Positions 8,657-17,969 of a DNA stretch of 64,000 nt are shown one piece after another. The notes under the pieces are model-generated. The model was not told the DNA's origin. It was given only the letters and a program-made list of their open reading frames with translations, and searched no databases. Every line of letters begins with the position of its first letter. The first letter of the stretch is position 1. The stretch is from contig JBEVVS010000145.1 in assembly GCA_040507005.1 (NCBI GenBank), positions 1 through 64,000 on the forward strand, read 5' to 3'. This DNA is from Thiodiazotropha sp040507005 (GTDB taxonomy: Bacteria > Pseudomonadota > Gammaproteobacteria > Chromatiales > Chromatiaceae). The position numbers and the translations under genes are program-made.

Positions 8657-9237
8657 AGTTCATTTCCCCAATACAGGATTAATAAAGATTAAGGCTGGCT
8701 GGCATCTGCTGGCATGCCGACAATCATCGCGCGTAGAAGCGAAATACTGCTCATAAGAACGCTCGGCTAGTATCCTCATACTGCATTCAGTTGGATCACA
8801 ACTCATGCCCATCTTCCTGGCATGGCGGAGCAACCGCGCTTCAACATTACAGCCAATGTTAATAGGAATCATTATTATTTGCAACAATGCGACTATAGCT
8901 AGTGGAGCGATATGGCAAGACTGTCAGAATCCAGCGACCCTATAGTTAAGCCATTCTTAAGATTACTGTTTTTTATTCCCCTAGTTTCCCAAATAGGAAC
9001 TAAAGTATTTGCCCAATAGCATTTTGCCAACCTAGAATCGGGCGCACTATTTGGAGCAATATATACAAGGATGCCTTCCTCTTTTTCAACACTTTCATAC
9101 GATACCTGCCCTACCTCGAAGGTGCATTGCAGTATGCATATTTATCGGGGTACAGCGGAGTATTTATCTAGTCTATGTCACTTCATTTGAAGTGTAGTTG
9201 TTTCATGGATCTTTTCTATTTTTGGAGTATCAACAAC
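8657..9237. other. Intergenic region, about 580 bp
   Basis: AT-rich DNA between the divergent porin and lipoprotein genes, presumably holding both promoters. I see no further gene. A short minus-strand frame (8660-8887) has no ribosome-binding site and no protein-like composition. Confidence 0.5.
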
Positions 9238-9882
9238 ATGCATCCCGGAAGAATATTCAGACATATTTTATTGGTTATCACACTTTCCGTGTTCACCGCC
9301 TGTTCAAGCTCACCAAAAAGCATGGATACTGCTTCGACAACTGACGCGCTATTTACCGGCCCGGTAAATGAAGTGACCATCAGTTTCACAGATGAAGCTC
9401 AAGCCAAGCTCGAGGCGATTGATGATTTTGACATGATCGAATTCAATCAAACTGTGTTGGATGCAATGGATGCAGAAGATCTTTTCAGTGCCGCTAGCGA
9501 TAAATCCCTCGAGATATTGATAAAAAATGTCAACGCCGCTTCCACTAACACTGCCGTGCTTGCTGATATCAATTCAGATACCGCTCATATCAAAGGCGAT
9601 TTGATCATTAAAGACAAAACAGACAAGATCGTAGGGCAGAGTGAGATCTCCAGTGAGTCCATACAGGGAAAATCAAACCACAGTCAAGGCGAAGTCAAAC
9701 CTGAATTATTGTATAAGCAATTTGCAACTGTGACCACACAAACCCTATCCGGCAGCACAAGTGAAGAATCTCCCGTTGCACCTAGTGTTGCGAAGGAAGA
9801 CCCGGCAGAAGGATTTTTGCAATTTCTCGGGGTTATTCTCTCATTGGCAGCCTTTGCGGCTGGCTACTCGGCAGGTTTATAG
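9238..9882 (+). CDS. Putative lipoprotein, function unknown
   Basis: A 214-residue protein from the ATG at 9238, which has GGAG 10 bases upstream. A longer frame from 9175 adds 21 residues without a supporting site. The signal sequence ends in VFTAC-SSS, a slightly atypical lipobox, so the mature protein should be lipid-anchored. The middle part is acidic alpha/beta without a recognised domain, and the C terminus (FLQFLGVILSLAAFAAGYSAGL) is a hydrophobic helix, unusual for a lipoprotein. Two ends that could both insert in membranes suggest a bridging or membrane-associated role, which is inference. Confidence 0.6.
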   Translation: MHPGRIFRHILLVITLSVFTACSSSPKSMDTASTTDALFTGPVNEVTISFTDEAQAKLEAIDDFDMIEFNQTVLDAMDAEDLFSAASDKSLEILIKNVNAASTNTAVLADINSDTAHIKGDLIIKDKTDKIVGQSEISSESIQGKSNHSQGEVKPELLYKQFATVTTQTLSGSTSEESPVAPSVAKEDPAEGFLQFLGVILSLAAFAAGYSAGL

Positions 9883-9931
9883 ATCAGCCTGACAATAGAT
9901 TCGGCATGGAGGCCGATAGACATATGCGCAT

Positions 9932-9961
9932 CCCCAGCCTGGATCTGCGCCAAGGCTGGGG
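9932..9961. terminator. Hairpin between convergent lipoprotein genes
   Basis: Nine-base perfect arms CCCCAGCCT (9932-9940) and AGGCTGGGG (9953-9961) with a 12-base loop. It lies between two converging genes, so it probably ends both transcripts, although no long T run follows on either strand. Confidence 0.5.
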
Positions 9962-9990
9962 GTGTTATGCCATGACTCCCTTGGTATTTT

Positions 9991-10845
9991 TTATTGTTCC
10001 TTTGCAAAACCGATAGTCACTACCATGTTCTCAATTAACTTTTCTATATGCGGGATAAACCAGGTATCTATCTCCTTAATCTGACTGTCAGTTAAATCAC
10101 CATAGTCATCGCCCCGGTAGATACGCGCTTCGTCAATTTGACTTTCCAGTGTCGGCGCCCCCATTCCATGGGGATATTCGCGATCGACGATAAATTCCCA
10201 ATCAGCCTTGATCTTATCCAACTGCTTTTGAGTAAGTTGTTTGCGGAAGGTAGGTGCACCTATGATTACTTCATGATTATATTTGACGTCATCTATTTGA
10301 GAGTTCTCCACATCGAACAGGGTTATGAAAAACTGTACGAATCCCATGTTGGCCCAGAAAAGTTTGCTTGCAATCACGGGGCCCCTGTTTGGTATCAGGC
10401 GAACTGTTCCCGGATTTATCGTCGCAATGTAGTCCAGGCCTCTTGCCTTGCCCCACTCAGAGAGCATCTTTTTATCTTCTTCCAGATTTCTTGTCTGCCG
10501 CCAGTAATACTTCCTTTCATGACTCAGGCTATCAAGCAACTCACTCCTCTCCTGCTCATCAGGTTTGTAAAATTCGACACTCCCGTTATCTTGCAGCAGC
10601 TCCACAAGTTTGCCTTCTATGACCTCAGTGAAATCAGTTGTTGATGAATATCTGAAAGAGCGATTTTCAAATACAGTATTGCCGGTATATTCGACAGCAA
10701 TATCATTGGGTATAAAAACAACAAAAGCGACCTTTGGTTGTCGCCCCTCCTGAATCGCCTTCTGGTGGTTCATGGGCAATGATTTGCAGGAAGATAGCAA
10801 AACAGAGAGGATAGCGGTTAACAGCAGATACGATAGGTGATGCAT
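9991..10845 (-). CDS. Putative lipoprotein, function unknown
   Basis: A 284-residue protein with a standard lipoprotein signal, ILSVLLSSC-KS, with the acylated Cys at residue 20. The rest is a soluble mixed alpha/beta domain with an early VAFVVFIPNDIAVEY strand region and a charged helical second half. It is rich in Lys/Glu and lacks further Cys, so it is probably periplasmic. I do not recognise a family. It converges with the other unknown lipoprotein at 9238-9882; whether they work together is unknown. Confidence 0.6.
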   Translation of the reverse strand: MHHLSYLLLTAILSVLLSSCKSLPMNHQKAIQEGRQPKVAFVVFIPNDIAVEYTGNTVFENRSFRYSSTTDFTEVIEGKLVELLQDNGSVEFYKPDEQERSELLDSLSHERKYYWRQTRNLEEDKKMLSEWGKARGLDYIATINPGTVRLIPNRGPVIASKLFWANMGFVQFFITLFDVENSQIDDVKYNHEVIIGAPTFRKQLTQKQLDKIKADWEFIVDREYPHGMGAPTLESQIDEARIYRGDDYGDLTDSQIKEIDTWFIPHIEKLIENMVVTIGFAKEQ

Positions 10846-11306
10846 GACTATGGTCCTTCCTAGGCAAAAATTCTTTCTTTGATATCGTTAGTATCCATAC
10901 GTTTGTAAAAATCGGTGCATTGATAAAATCACTTTTTTCCAATCTCTTTATCCATGAGGCGCGACTCATTATTATGAGTCAGCAAATAAAGGGTGGGCAC
11001 AGCAGACGTCATGGCAGCAATAGTTCTTGCCGGTTCGACTGCCTTGCCGGGCATTACCCGTAGTCAAGGGATAGAAATAGTAAGATTTACTTGGAATCCA
11101 ATTAGAACAGCATCCCTGCATGATTGATTACATCATCCCTTTCACTGTAGCCGGTCTATATTCAACAGCACATAATATATGCTGACCAGTTGAATCTACC
11201 ATGCCACAGGTTTTTTTCAAATTGTCTTGATCAATATCGAATCCCGTCGTATGTCACAGATCGAATTCACTGCAAGACTGAAGCAGAAAGGTTTTACCCA
11301 ACCAAG
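10846..11306. other. Intergenic region, about 460 bp, with one perfect dyad
   Basis: No gene seen. An inverted repeat GACTCAT-TATT-ATGAGTC occupies 10963-10980, about 120 bases upstream of the lipoprotein gene that ends at 9991. It could be an operator or a small hairpin. The rest shows no clear signal. Confidence 0.4.
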
Positions 11307-12380
11307 CTAAGACAACAGGGCGACACTCTTGACCTGGGCATAGAGCTGCATGCCCTCGTGAACTCCCATACCCACGGCGGAGCGGCGGGTAATGCGCGAC
11401 AGCAGGGTCTGGCCATCCTCCAGTTCCAACCGCACCAATACCTGGGTAGGGCTGATTTCACGGGTATCGATAACCCGCACCGGGAGGATGTTGAGGATAC
11501 TGGTATCGGCATGAGCACGGATGGAGAGGCTCACATCCCGGGCCTGGATCTGTACCCGGGCATGGCGACCCACCGGTAGATCCTCGCGGGGCACGGCGAC
11601 CCGGTTGCCCTGCAGGGAGATCCAGGTCAGATGGTAGCTATGGTCATGGGAGCTGACATAACCCTCCAACAAGGCGGAAGCGTCGTCATAACCGGCCAGG
11701 GGAAGATCGAGCCGGGTCAACAGGGTTGCCGCCTCCCCTTGCGCCGAAATGCCTCCTCTCTCCAATACCACCATATGGTCGGCCAATCTGGCCACCTCAT
11801 TGGGGTCGTGGGAGACATACAGGGAGGGTATGGCGAACTCGTCGTGGAGCCGCTCCAGATAGGGGAGGATGGCCTGCTTGGCCGCGTGGTCGAGCGCCGA
11901 GAGGGGCTCGTCCATGAGTAACAGTCGCGGACTGGTGAGCAGGGCCCGGGCGATGGCGACCCGCTGGCGCTCACCCCCTGAGAGCCGCTGGGTCGCCCTT
12001 TTTAACAGGCCGGAGATACCGAGCAACTCCACCACATCGTGAAAGGGGATCTGCCGCTTTGCTGCAGGGATTCGGCGCATACCGTATTGCATGTTGTCCT
12101 GCACCGAAAGATGGGGAAAGAGACTCGCCTCCTGGAAAACGTAGCCGATGGAGCGCTGGTGAATTGGCAGGAAGTGATCCTGATCCTGCCATACCTCTCC
12201 ATTGACCCTGACCACTCCCCTATCTGCGCGATCGAGACCGGCCACCGCACGCAGGACACTGGTCTTACCCGAGCCGGAGCTACCGAACAGGGCCGTGACT
12301 CCCTGAGCCGGTGCGGTGAAGGCCACATCCAGCTCGAAGTCACCCAAACGGTGCTTTAACGCGACCTCGATGCCACTCAA
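11307..12380 (-). CDS. modC: Molybdate ABC transporter, ATP-binding protein
   Basis: A 357-residue ATPase energising molybdate import. Walker A is GSSGSGKT at 33-40, the signature LSGGERQ at 133-139 and Walker B LLLMDEP at 153-159. The C-terminal 65-70 residues (from about VAVPREDLPVG) form the MOP/TOBE oxyanion-binding domain typical of ModC. It starts with TTG that overlaps the modB stop (TTGA), with GGAG 8 bases before it, so translation is coupled to modB. Molybdate supply fits the molybdopterin enzyme encoded near 23-25 kb. Confidence 0.93.
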   Translation of the reverse strand: MSGIEVALKHRLGDFELDVAFTAPAQGVTALFGSSGSGKTSVLRAVAGLDRADRGVVRVNGEVWQDQDHFLPIHQRSIGYVFQEASLFPHLSVQDNMQYGMRRIPAAKRQIPFHDVVELLGISGLLKRATQRLSGGERQRVAIARALLTSPRLLLMDEPLSALDHAAKQAILPYLERLHDEFAIPSLYVSHDPNEVARLADHMVVLERGGISAQGEAATLLTRLDLPLAGYDDASALLEGYVSSHDHSYHLTWISLQGNRVAVPREDLPVGRHARVQIQARDVSLSIRAHADTSILNILPVRVIDTREISPTQVLVRLELEDGQTLLSRITRRSAVGMGVHEGMQLYAQVKSVALLS

Positions 12381-13054
12381 GGTTGATGGCTCCGAGTGAT
12401 CCGGCCATTGACCAGGTAGAGGGTCATCAACACCAGGAAGGCGAAGCCAAGCATACCCGCAGCCAGCAGATGGGCCTGGCCATACTCCAGGGTCTCAACA
12501 TGGTCGTAGATCGCTACCGACAATACCCGGGTCTCGCCGGGTATATTGCCGCCGATCATCAATACTACGCCGAACTCACCCACCGTATGGGCGAAAGAGA
12601 GAACCGCAGCGGTAAGAAATCCTGATCGGGTAAGAGGAATCACCACACTCATAAAGCGGTCCCAGGGTGAGGCGCGAAGGGTCGCAGCCACCTCTGCCGG
12701 ACGTGGTCCCAGTGACTCAAACGCGTTTTGCAACGGCTGTACCACGAAGGGCAGTGAGTAGAGTACTGAGGCAAACACAAGTCCGCCAAAGGTGAAGGGT
12801 AAGGTGCCGATACCGAGGGCCTGGGTCAGCCGACCTACCGGCCCGTCGGGGGCGAGCATGATCAATAGATAGAAGCCGAGCACGGTGGGCGGCAATACCA
12901 GGGGCAGCGCCACCACCGCGGAAAGTGCCTGTTTGTACCAGGCGTGGGTACGGGCCAGCCACCAGGCGATGGGGGTGCCGATGATCAACAACACCAGGGT
13001 GGTGGTGCTTGCCAGCTTGAGGGTCAGCCAGACGGGTTGCCAGTCGAAAGCCAT
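12377..13054 (-). CDS. modB: Molybdate ABC transporter, permease
   Basis: A 225-residue inner-membrane permease with about five helices and the ABC-coupling EAA-type loop at about 140-160 (EVAATLRASPWDRFMSVVIPLTRSG). It forms the membrane channel with ModA delivering molybdate from the periplasm and ModC hydrolysing ATP. It overlaps modC by four bases and follows modA after about 70 bases, the standard modABC order. Confidence 0.93.
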   Translation of the reverse strand: MAFDWQPVWLTLKLASTTTLVLLIIGTPIAWWLARTHAWYKQALSAVVALPLVLPPTVLGFYLLIMLAPDGPVGRLTQALGIGTLPFTFGGLVFASVLYSLPFVVQPLQNAFESLGPRPAEVAATLRASPWDRFMSVVIPLTRSGFLTAAVLSFAHTVGEFGVVLMIGGNIPGETRVLSVAIYDHVETLEYGQAHLLAAGMLGFAFLVLMTLYLVNGRITRSHQP

Positions 13055-13124
13055 AAAATGCTCCGCATCTATGAGAGTTGTTTTATCCAGCGATGAGTTT
13101 TGCGTTGTAAGCCTGCCCAGTCGG

Positions 13125-13886
13125 TCATCGCTCTACAGCATAACCATATCGTTCAATCACTTCACGCGCGACATCGCTTTTGAGGAATTCGAGGTATGCG
13201 GTGGCCGCCGGATTGGTTTGACCCTTTTTCAACAACACCGCCGCCTGGGCGATGGGACTGTAGTATTCAGACGGAATCTCCCACAATGTACCCGCTTCAC
13301 CCTGCCACTCCTTGATCTGGGCCATGGCCACAAAACCCAGCTCAGCGTTGCCTGTGGCGGTAAACTGGAATGCCTGGGCAATGGATTCGCCACGGACCAA
13401 TTTGGGTGTGAGTGACCCTAACACACCCAGCTGATTCATCACCTGCTGTGCTGCCAGTCCATAGGGGGCGGTCTTGGGATTGGCCAGGGCAATGTGCTTG
13501 AAATCACCCTGCTTGAGAAAACCCTCAGCATCATTGAACAGAGCCGGTCTTGCACTCCACAACACCAACTTGCCCTTGGCGTAGACAAAGCGACTGCCGG
13601 CTACCGCCAAACCCTCCTCCTCGGCCTTGATCGGCCGTTCGGTGTCTGCCGCCAGGAACAGCTCGAAAGGGGCGCCATGTTCGATCTGAGCATAGAGCTT
13701 GCCCGTGGAGCCGTAACTGATGCGGGTGGTGTGGCCGGTGGCCGCCTCAAACAGGGGCGCTATTTCACGATTGGCACCGATGAAATTGGCCGCCACCGCA
13801 AGCTTCACCTCTGCGGCCTCCACCCCCGTCTCGAACAGAGCGAGAGCAACCATGGTGGAAAGAAAAAATTGGATGCTAAATCTCAT
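13125..13886 (-). CDS. modA: Molybdate ABC transporter, periplasmic binding protein
   Basis: A 253-residue binding protein with a Sec signal (MRFSIQFFLSTMVALALF...GVEA) and the ModA fold: VKLAVAANFIGANREIAPLFE at the N terminus, SYGSTGKLYAQIEHGAPFELFLAADTERP with the oxyanion-contacting Ser residues, and a C-terminal YLEFLKSDVAREVIERYGY. An upstream ATG at 13898 would add four residues (MSCC); neither start has a strong ribosome-binding site. It heads modABC. I found no convincing ModE box upstream. Confidence 0.9.
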   Translation of the reverse strand: MRFSIQFFLSTMVALALFETGVEAAEVKLAVAANFIGANREIAPLFEAATGHTTRISYGSTGKLYAQIEHGAPFELFLAADTERPIKAEEEGLAVAGSRFVYAKGKLVLWSARPALFNDAEGFLKQGDFKHIALANPKTAPYGLAAQQVMNQLGVLGSLTPKLVRGESIAQAFQFTATGNAELGFVAMAQIKEWQGEAGTLWEIPSEYYSPIAQAAVLLKKGQTNPAATAYLEFLKSDVAREVIERYGYAVER

Positions 13887-14064
13887 ACAACAACTCATTC
13901 AAACATTTCTATATGGAATCAATTCAATCCCGGGAAATTGTCTCTCTCTACCCAATGCAGATATTCCGCATTAGCTTTGCCAAACAGATGCTTTTCTTCT
14001 TATGCAATCAGGGTGCCAAACAAATACAAACAAGATATCAATAAGTTACGATAATAGTACAGGA

Positions 14065-14205
14065 CTATGTGTTGTGTGGATCGTGACATTGATGATGACA
14101 GCCGAGCTGATATTGTTCCACCGATTCAGGCAATACACTGAAGTCGGGTATCCCAGCAGCTGGTAACATCTCGTAGTGCCGATCAAGATATCTGCTCCCA
14201 TACAT
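14065..14205 (-). CDS. Possible small Cys/His-rich protein (46 residues)
   Basis: A short open frame reading MYGSRYLDRHYEMLPAAG at its start and ending GCHHQCHDPHNT. The composition is protein-like and the end carries a Cys-x3-Cys-His cluster with five His, suggesting metal binding. The start has a purine-rich GGGATCTGGGCTG before it but no textbook site. It lies upstream of modA on the same strand. It could equally be the end of a decayed gene. No family is recognised. Confidence 0.3.
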   Translation of the reverse strand: MYGSRYLDRHYEMLPAAGIPDFSVLPESVEQYQLGCHHQCHDPHNT

Positions 14206-14357
14206 CAGCCCAGATCCCGGAAAAATCTGAATAAACATGGACTTTGATATAAATCATTAATTTTTAACAAAGCACATATGCATGCCGATTTATTGTCCAT
14301 ACTTACTGATAGAGAGTTGCTTTCGCATCCTTGTCGACTTGGTTGGCAGTAACAAAC

Positions 14358-14457
14358 GGATACCCCTATTCTGACTCTCTGATACCCGTTATGGATGCAA
14401 GGTATTGATGGAGATAGGTTCAATTAACCTGCAGTAATTCATCAGAATAGGGTATCC
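14358..14457. repeat. 100-bp imperfect inverted repeat upstream of the PilZ gene
   Basis: GGATACCCCTATTCTGA (14358-14374) is mirrored by TCAGAATAGGGTATCC (14442-14457), with one extra C on the left. Inside are an AGGTT-CAATT-AACCT stem (14416-14430) and a GATACCCGTTATGGATG / AAGGTATTG pair. The structure ends about 70 bases before the PilZ start codon. It could be a leader hairpin, an operator array or a small mobile element. Confidence 0.5.
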
Positions 14458-14529
14458 AACTCATCCGCAAGTGGCGAAACGTCAAGGAGATTAAACAACC
14501 CCTTTAATACTATTATCCAGGAGCATAGG

Positions 14530-14868
14530 TTGGAACAACGTTACTATCCTCGCATTCGAATTTCCCTGGAAGTCGATCTTTTCCGAAGAGGCCAGCATAT
14601 TGGAAATGCTGTGACGAAAGATTTGAGCCTTGGAGGAATGACCCTTTCACTTGAAAAATCGACCCTCAAACCCAATGAAGTTATTCTCTTGCGAGTATGG
14701 ATACAGGGGAAGGTACAAGCCTTGAGCGGCTTTGTAATTTACACTTCTCAAGATCATTCTGGCATCATGCTGATCGGCATGAGCAGAGATGCCACCCGCG
14801 CCTACTTCAATTTTCTAAGGGATATGGATATACCACTCAGACTGGCTTTGGATAATCCCAAATCTTGA
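14530..14868 (+). CDS. PilZ-domain protein, probable cyclic-di-GMP effector
   Basis: A 112-residue stand-alone PilZ domain. The RxxxR arm is RYYPR (residues 4-8) and the DxSxxG loop is DLSLGG (about 31-36), the residues that clamp cyclic di-GMP. The start is TTG at 14530, supported by AGGAG seven bases upstream, so a non-ATG start is likely. Such small proteins commonly control motility, adhesion or polysaccharide export through protein contacts. Target unknown; neighbours give no hint. Confidence 0.85.
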   Translation: MEQRYYPRIRISLEVDLFRRGQHIGNAVTKDLSLGGMTLSLEKSTLKPNEVILLRVWIQGKVQALSGFVIYTSQDHSGIMLIGMSRDATRAYFNFLRDMDIPLRLALDNPKS

Positions 14869-14895
14869 TGATTGGAGGCCAATCCTCTGATCAAC

Positions 14896-16194
14896 TCAAT
14901 CCACCACCGGGAGCCGAAGGCTGACTTCCAAACCCCCATCCGGGTGATTTCGGGCTGAAGCATCACCGCCGTGAATCTGCATCGCCCGTCGCGCAATGGC
15001 CAGGCCAAGTCCGAAACCTCCGCTGTCGCGCTCTCGCGCATCGGCGGTGCGGGTGAAGGGATCGAACATCGACTCCAGCTGTGAGTCGTCGACCCCAGGG
15101 CCAAAATCCCTCACTCTGATCCAGCAATCATCCTGCTCCCTGTGCAATGAGACCTGGATATCTTTCCCCGATGGTGTATGACGAATGGCATTTCTGACCA
15201 CATTCTCCACCGCCGAACGCAGCAGCACCCCATCACCCACCAGGGTCACCGCCTGCCCTGCATAGCTCACCTGTTTCTCCTCAGCCAAGGCCTCGAATTG
15301 GGCATCGGTCACCACCTTGGCAATCAACTCGTCCAGGCTCAGGGGATGGCGCTCCAGGCCTGCCTGGCCTGACTCCAGGCGCGCCAGTGATAGCAGTTCG
15401 GTAACCAGGCGTTCCAACTCATCGGCCTCCTTCTCGATACGACCCAAGGCCTTTTTGCGGTCCTCCGCCCGCTCCGCCAATTCCAGCGCCACCCGCAGCC
15501 GCGCCAGGGGTGAGCGAAGTTCATGGGAGACGTCCCGCACCAATTGGCGCTGACTTTGGAGCAGATCGTTGAGCCTTTCCGCCATCAGGTTGAAATCACC
15601 GCCCAAGGCACTGATCTCGTCCTTGCCCTTGACCTCAACCCGGCCACTCAGGTCCCCGTCGGCCATGCGTTGCGCAGCCTGTCGCAGAGGGCGTACCTGG
15701 CGGGTCAAGACCCTTGCCAGCAGCAGACTGACCAGGCCAAAGACCAGTGCCGCTATCAATCCGCGCAACCAGACAGGTATCCCATGCAGCCTGCCGGGAT
15801 CGATTTCGGTTACCAGAAAGAGTCTGGGTGTCACATCTGGCAGTTCCACAGAGAGCATCAGATGCCTTTCACGGATACGCTCGACCCCGGGCATCACCGC
15901 TCGCGGCAACCATTGCTGCAGATGTCTCGGCATGGGTCTGCGCAGCAATGATTCACCCTTGTCGTTAACCAGTACCAGTCTGTGCCGGTCGGGTTGTTTG
16001 TGTAGCCAGCGGCGCAACGCCTTGATCCCCCCCTCGCGCCACAACAGGGCTGCGGTTTCCGCCTGGGCCTCGAGAACCGCCTGGGTCCGCTCGACAACCT
16101 CACCACCGTAGAAACGCTGAATCAGAAAGAAGCAGAGGGCCAGCAGCAGACTCGCCAACCAGAAGGAGAGAAAGATACGCAGCAGTAGACTCAT
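14896..16194 (-). CDS. cpxA: CpxA-like envelope-stress sensor histidine kinase
   Basis: A 432-residue membrane kinase: TM1 at 5-27, periplasmic sensor about 28-140, TM2 about 143-162, HAMP to about 215, HisKA with His224 in DVSHELRSPLARLRV, and a HATPase domain with NVVRNAIRHTPSG (N box), DFGPGVD (G1) and GFGLGLA (G2). The four-base overlap with the regulator and the CpxP/Spy-type gene nearby support a Cpx-like system that senses misfolded envelope proteins or metals. The symbol is by similarity in organisation; RstB-like assignments are possible. Confidence 0.8.
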   Translation of the reverse strand: MSLLLRIFLSFWLASLLLALCFFLIQRFYGGEVVERTQAVLEAQAETAALLWREGGIKALRRWLHKQPDRHRLVLVNDKGESLLRRPMPRHLQQWLPRAVMPGVERIRERHLMLSVELPDVTPRLFLVTEIDPGRLHGIPVWLRGLIAALVFGLVSLLLARVLTRQVRPLRQAAQRMADGDLSGRVEVKGKDEISALGGDFNLMAERLNDLLQSQRQLVRDVSHELRSPLARLRVALELAERAEDRKKALGRIEKEADELERLVTELLSLARLESGQAGLERHPLSLDELIAKVVTDAQFEALAEEKQVSYAGQAVTLVGDGVLLRSAVENVVRNAIRHTPSGKDIQVSLHREQDDCWIRVRDFGPGVDDSQLESMFDPFTRTADARERDSGGFGLGLAIARRAMQIHGGDASARNHPDGGLEVSLRLPVVD

Positions 16195-16874
16195 CGACTC
16201 ACCAGATATTGATAACCGGCTCCGCGCACGGTCTTGATACGCGGTGAGCCATCCGGCAGTGGGCCAAGCTTTTTGCGAATCTGCGCCATGTGGGTCTCGA
16301 TACGACGATCGTAGGCCTGCAACGCCCGCCCCAGGCCTTGCTTGGCCAGGATCTCCTTGGAGACCAGATCGCCGGCATGTTCCAGCAACAACACCAGCAG
16401 ATTGAACTCGGCGCCGGTGAGCTCCACATCCCGGTCACCCACTCTCACCCGTCGGTTCTGCTTATCATAATCGAGATCACCGACCCGTTGCTCTGTCTCC
16501 ACAACCGGTGGTTCGATCTTACGCCGAAACAGATTGCGTAACCGCGCCACCAGTACCCGGGGGCTACAGGGTTTGGCCACATAATCATCCGCCCCCAACT
16601 CCAACCCGAGCACGGTATCGGTATCATCGCCCCGGGCAGTCAACATCAACACCGGTGCGCTACTCTGAGCCTGGATCTGCCTCAAGACATCGAAACCGTT
16701 CATCCCAGGCAGCATGACATCCAGCACAATCGCATCCCAATCATGGGCCACCGCACGGGAGACACCTTGCGGACCCGCATGGGCACTCTCCACTGCAAAA
16801 CCCTCACTCACCAGATACTCGGTGAGTAACTCGCACAGGGCCACGTCGTCATCGATTAACAGTATCTTTTTCAT
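16191..16874 (-). CDS. cpxR: CpxR-like OmpR-family response regulator
   Basis: A 227-residue regulator: receiver domain with acidic pocket LIDDD (7-10), phospho-acceptor Asp52 in DAIVLDVMLPG, Thr in MLTARGDD and Lys in VAKPC; then an OmpR winged helix from about 135 (ELTGAEFNLLVLLLEHAG ... RRIETHMAQIRKKLG ... KTVRGAGYQYLVSR). I start at the ATG at 16874 (MKKILLIDDD); the frame extends another 31 codons upstream without family resemblance. It is transcribed first in the pair and probably activates the divergent PepSY and CpxP genes. Confidence 0.85.
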   Translation of the reverse strand: MKKILLIDDDVALCELLTEYLVSEGFAVESAHAGPQGVSRAVAHDWDAIVLDVMLPGMNGFDVLRQIQAQSSAPVLMLTARGDDTDTVLGLELGADDYVAKPCSPRVLVARLRNLFRRKIEPPVVETEQRVGDLDYDKQNRRVRVGDRDVELTGAEFNLLVLLLEHAGDLVSKEILAKQGLGRALQAYDRRIETHMAQIRKKLGPLPDGSPRIKTVRGAGYQYLVSR

Positions 16875-17024
16875 TGCACCATCTATTCTGGCCTGTTTAG
16901 CACCAGTCTCCCAGCATTTGCATGGCCGGATTTGCACTTCTTTGCACTCGCTTGCATAACTTACCACTCCATTGACGCTTTAGCTCATATGCTTGCCGCA
17001 TCAGTTATTCACCGGAGCCGAAGC

Positions 17025-17969
17025 ATGAACTTCAAGAGATTCAAAGCCACCCTTTTCAAACTCCATCGCTGGATCGGTATCGGACTTGCGCCGCTGTTTC
17101 TGCTGATCAGCCTTTCAGGGGCTGTGCTGGCGTTCAAACCGATCGTGCAGCAACCGACATCGGACAGTCTGAATGCTGCCCCGACGGCCAAAGTCATGGA
17201 AATTCTAGAGCGCATCGATCCCCTTGGCATTGAGGTGGATGCCATCAGCGTCGATATCGCAAGCCATCAAGCAGATGTACGTACACGGGATCCGCAGATC
17301 GCAGGCCAATACGATTTGATCACTGGTGAATGCGCCTGTGGCAATGAAGCCTCTGCTCCCTTCAATCTCTTCGAATTCGCCGAACATCTGCACAAAGAGC
17401 TACTGTTTGGTGCCGACATCCTGATCCAGATCGCCAGCTATACGATGCTCCTGATGGTAATCTCAGCACCACTTCTGGCCTGGCCACGCTTGCGCAACAA
17501 CCTGATGGGTTGGCATCGGAGTGTGGGCTGGCTGTTGTTGCCGATCGTGGTGATACTGCCCTTGACCGGCGTGTTGATGAGCCTGCATGTAGGTATGCCT
17601 GAACTGCCTCCCATGAGCCAGCCTGATAGCCATCTGTCGCTCAGCGAGGCATTGAGTCGTGCACAACAATCCCAAGCACTGGACAACCTGGAAATGGTAC
17701 GGCGCTTCCGCGGCGGTAGCGTGCTTGTCAGCACATATCAGCATGGGGAAAAACAGCTACTGATCGTAACCGATAATTCCGTTACCCCCGTCAATCCACA
17801 AGAGAATCTCATCAAAACCCTGCATGAAGGCACCTGGGCCGGCCCGCTGAGTGGCAGCATCAATCTGTTGGGTGCTTGCGCATTGAGTCTTTTGATACTC
17901 AGCGGATCCATATCCTGGCTGAGACGTCGGCGACGGATAAGAGAGCGTGAGCTTTTGAGTGCTGTCTAA
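17025..17969 (+). CDS. PepSY-associated TM-helix membrane protein
   Basis: A 314-residue inner-membrane protein starting at ATG 17025 with GGAG eight bases before. It has the hallmark first segment KATLFKLHRWIGIGLAPLFLLISLSGAVLAFKP, a periplasmic PepSY-like region with a CACG pair, paired helices near 140-160 and 170-195 with WHRSVGWLLLPIVVILPLTGVLMSLH, and a C-terminal helix followed by RRRRRIRER. The conserved His residues in the helices suggest haem or metal contact; relatives include siderophore or iron-reducing proteins. Lying between cpxR and cpxP, it may belong to the Cpx-like regulon. Confidence 0.78.
   Translation: MNFKRFKATLFKLHRWIGIGLAPLFLLISLSGAVLAFKPIVQQPTSDSLNAAPTAKVMEILERIDPLGIEVDAISVDIASHQADVRTRDPQIAGQYDLITGECACGNEASAPFNLFEFAEHLHKELLFGADILIQIASYTMLLMVISAPLLAWPRLRNNLMGWHRSVGWLLLPIVVILPLTGVLMSLHVGMPELPPMSQPDSHLSLSEALSRAQQSQALDNLEMVRRFRGGSVLVSTYQHGEKQLLIVTDNSVTPVNPQENLIKTLHEGTWAGPLSGSINLLGACALSLLILSGSISWLRRRRRIRERELLSAV

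Larger units (their letters stand above)
13899..14529. other. Intergenic region, about 630 bp, between modA and the PilZ gene
   Basis: Presumably holds the modABC promoter. It also contains a possible 46-codon gene on the minus strand (14065-14205) and a large imperfect inverted repeat (14358-14457), listed separately. Nothing else stands out. Confidence 0.5.

Noticed and set aside
8660..8887. Possible small gene upstream of the porin
   Set aside because: No ribosome-binding site, irregular composition and placement in the presumed promoter region.
13899..14060. ModE operator before modA
   Set aside because: I looked for the TATATA-type inverted motif and saw nothing close.
14205..14423. 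72-codon frame on the minus strand
   Set aside because: Lies across the inverted repeat, unlike a protein in composition and without a start signal.
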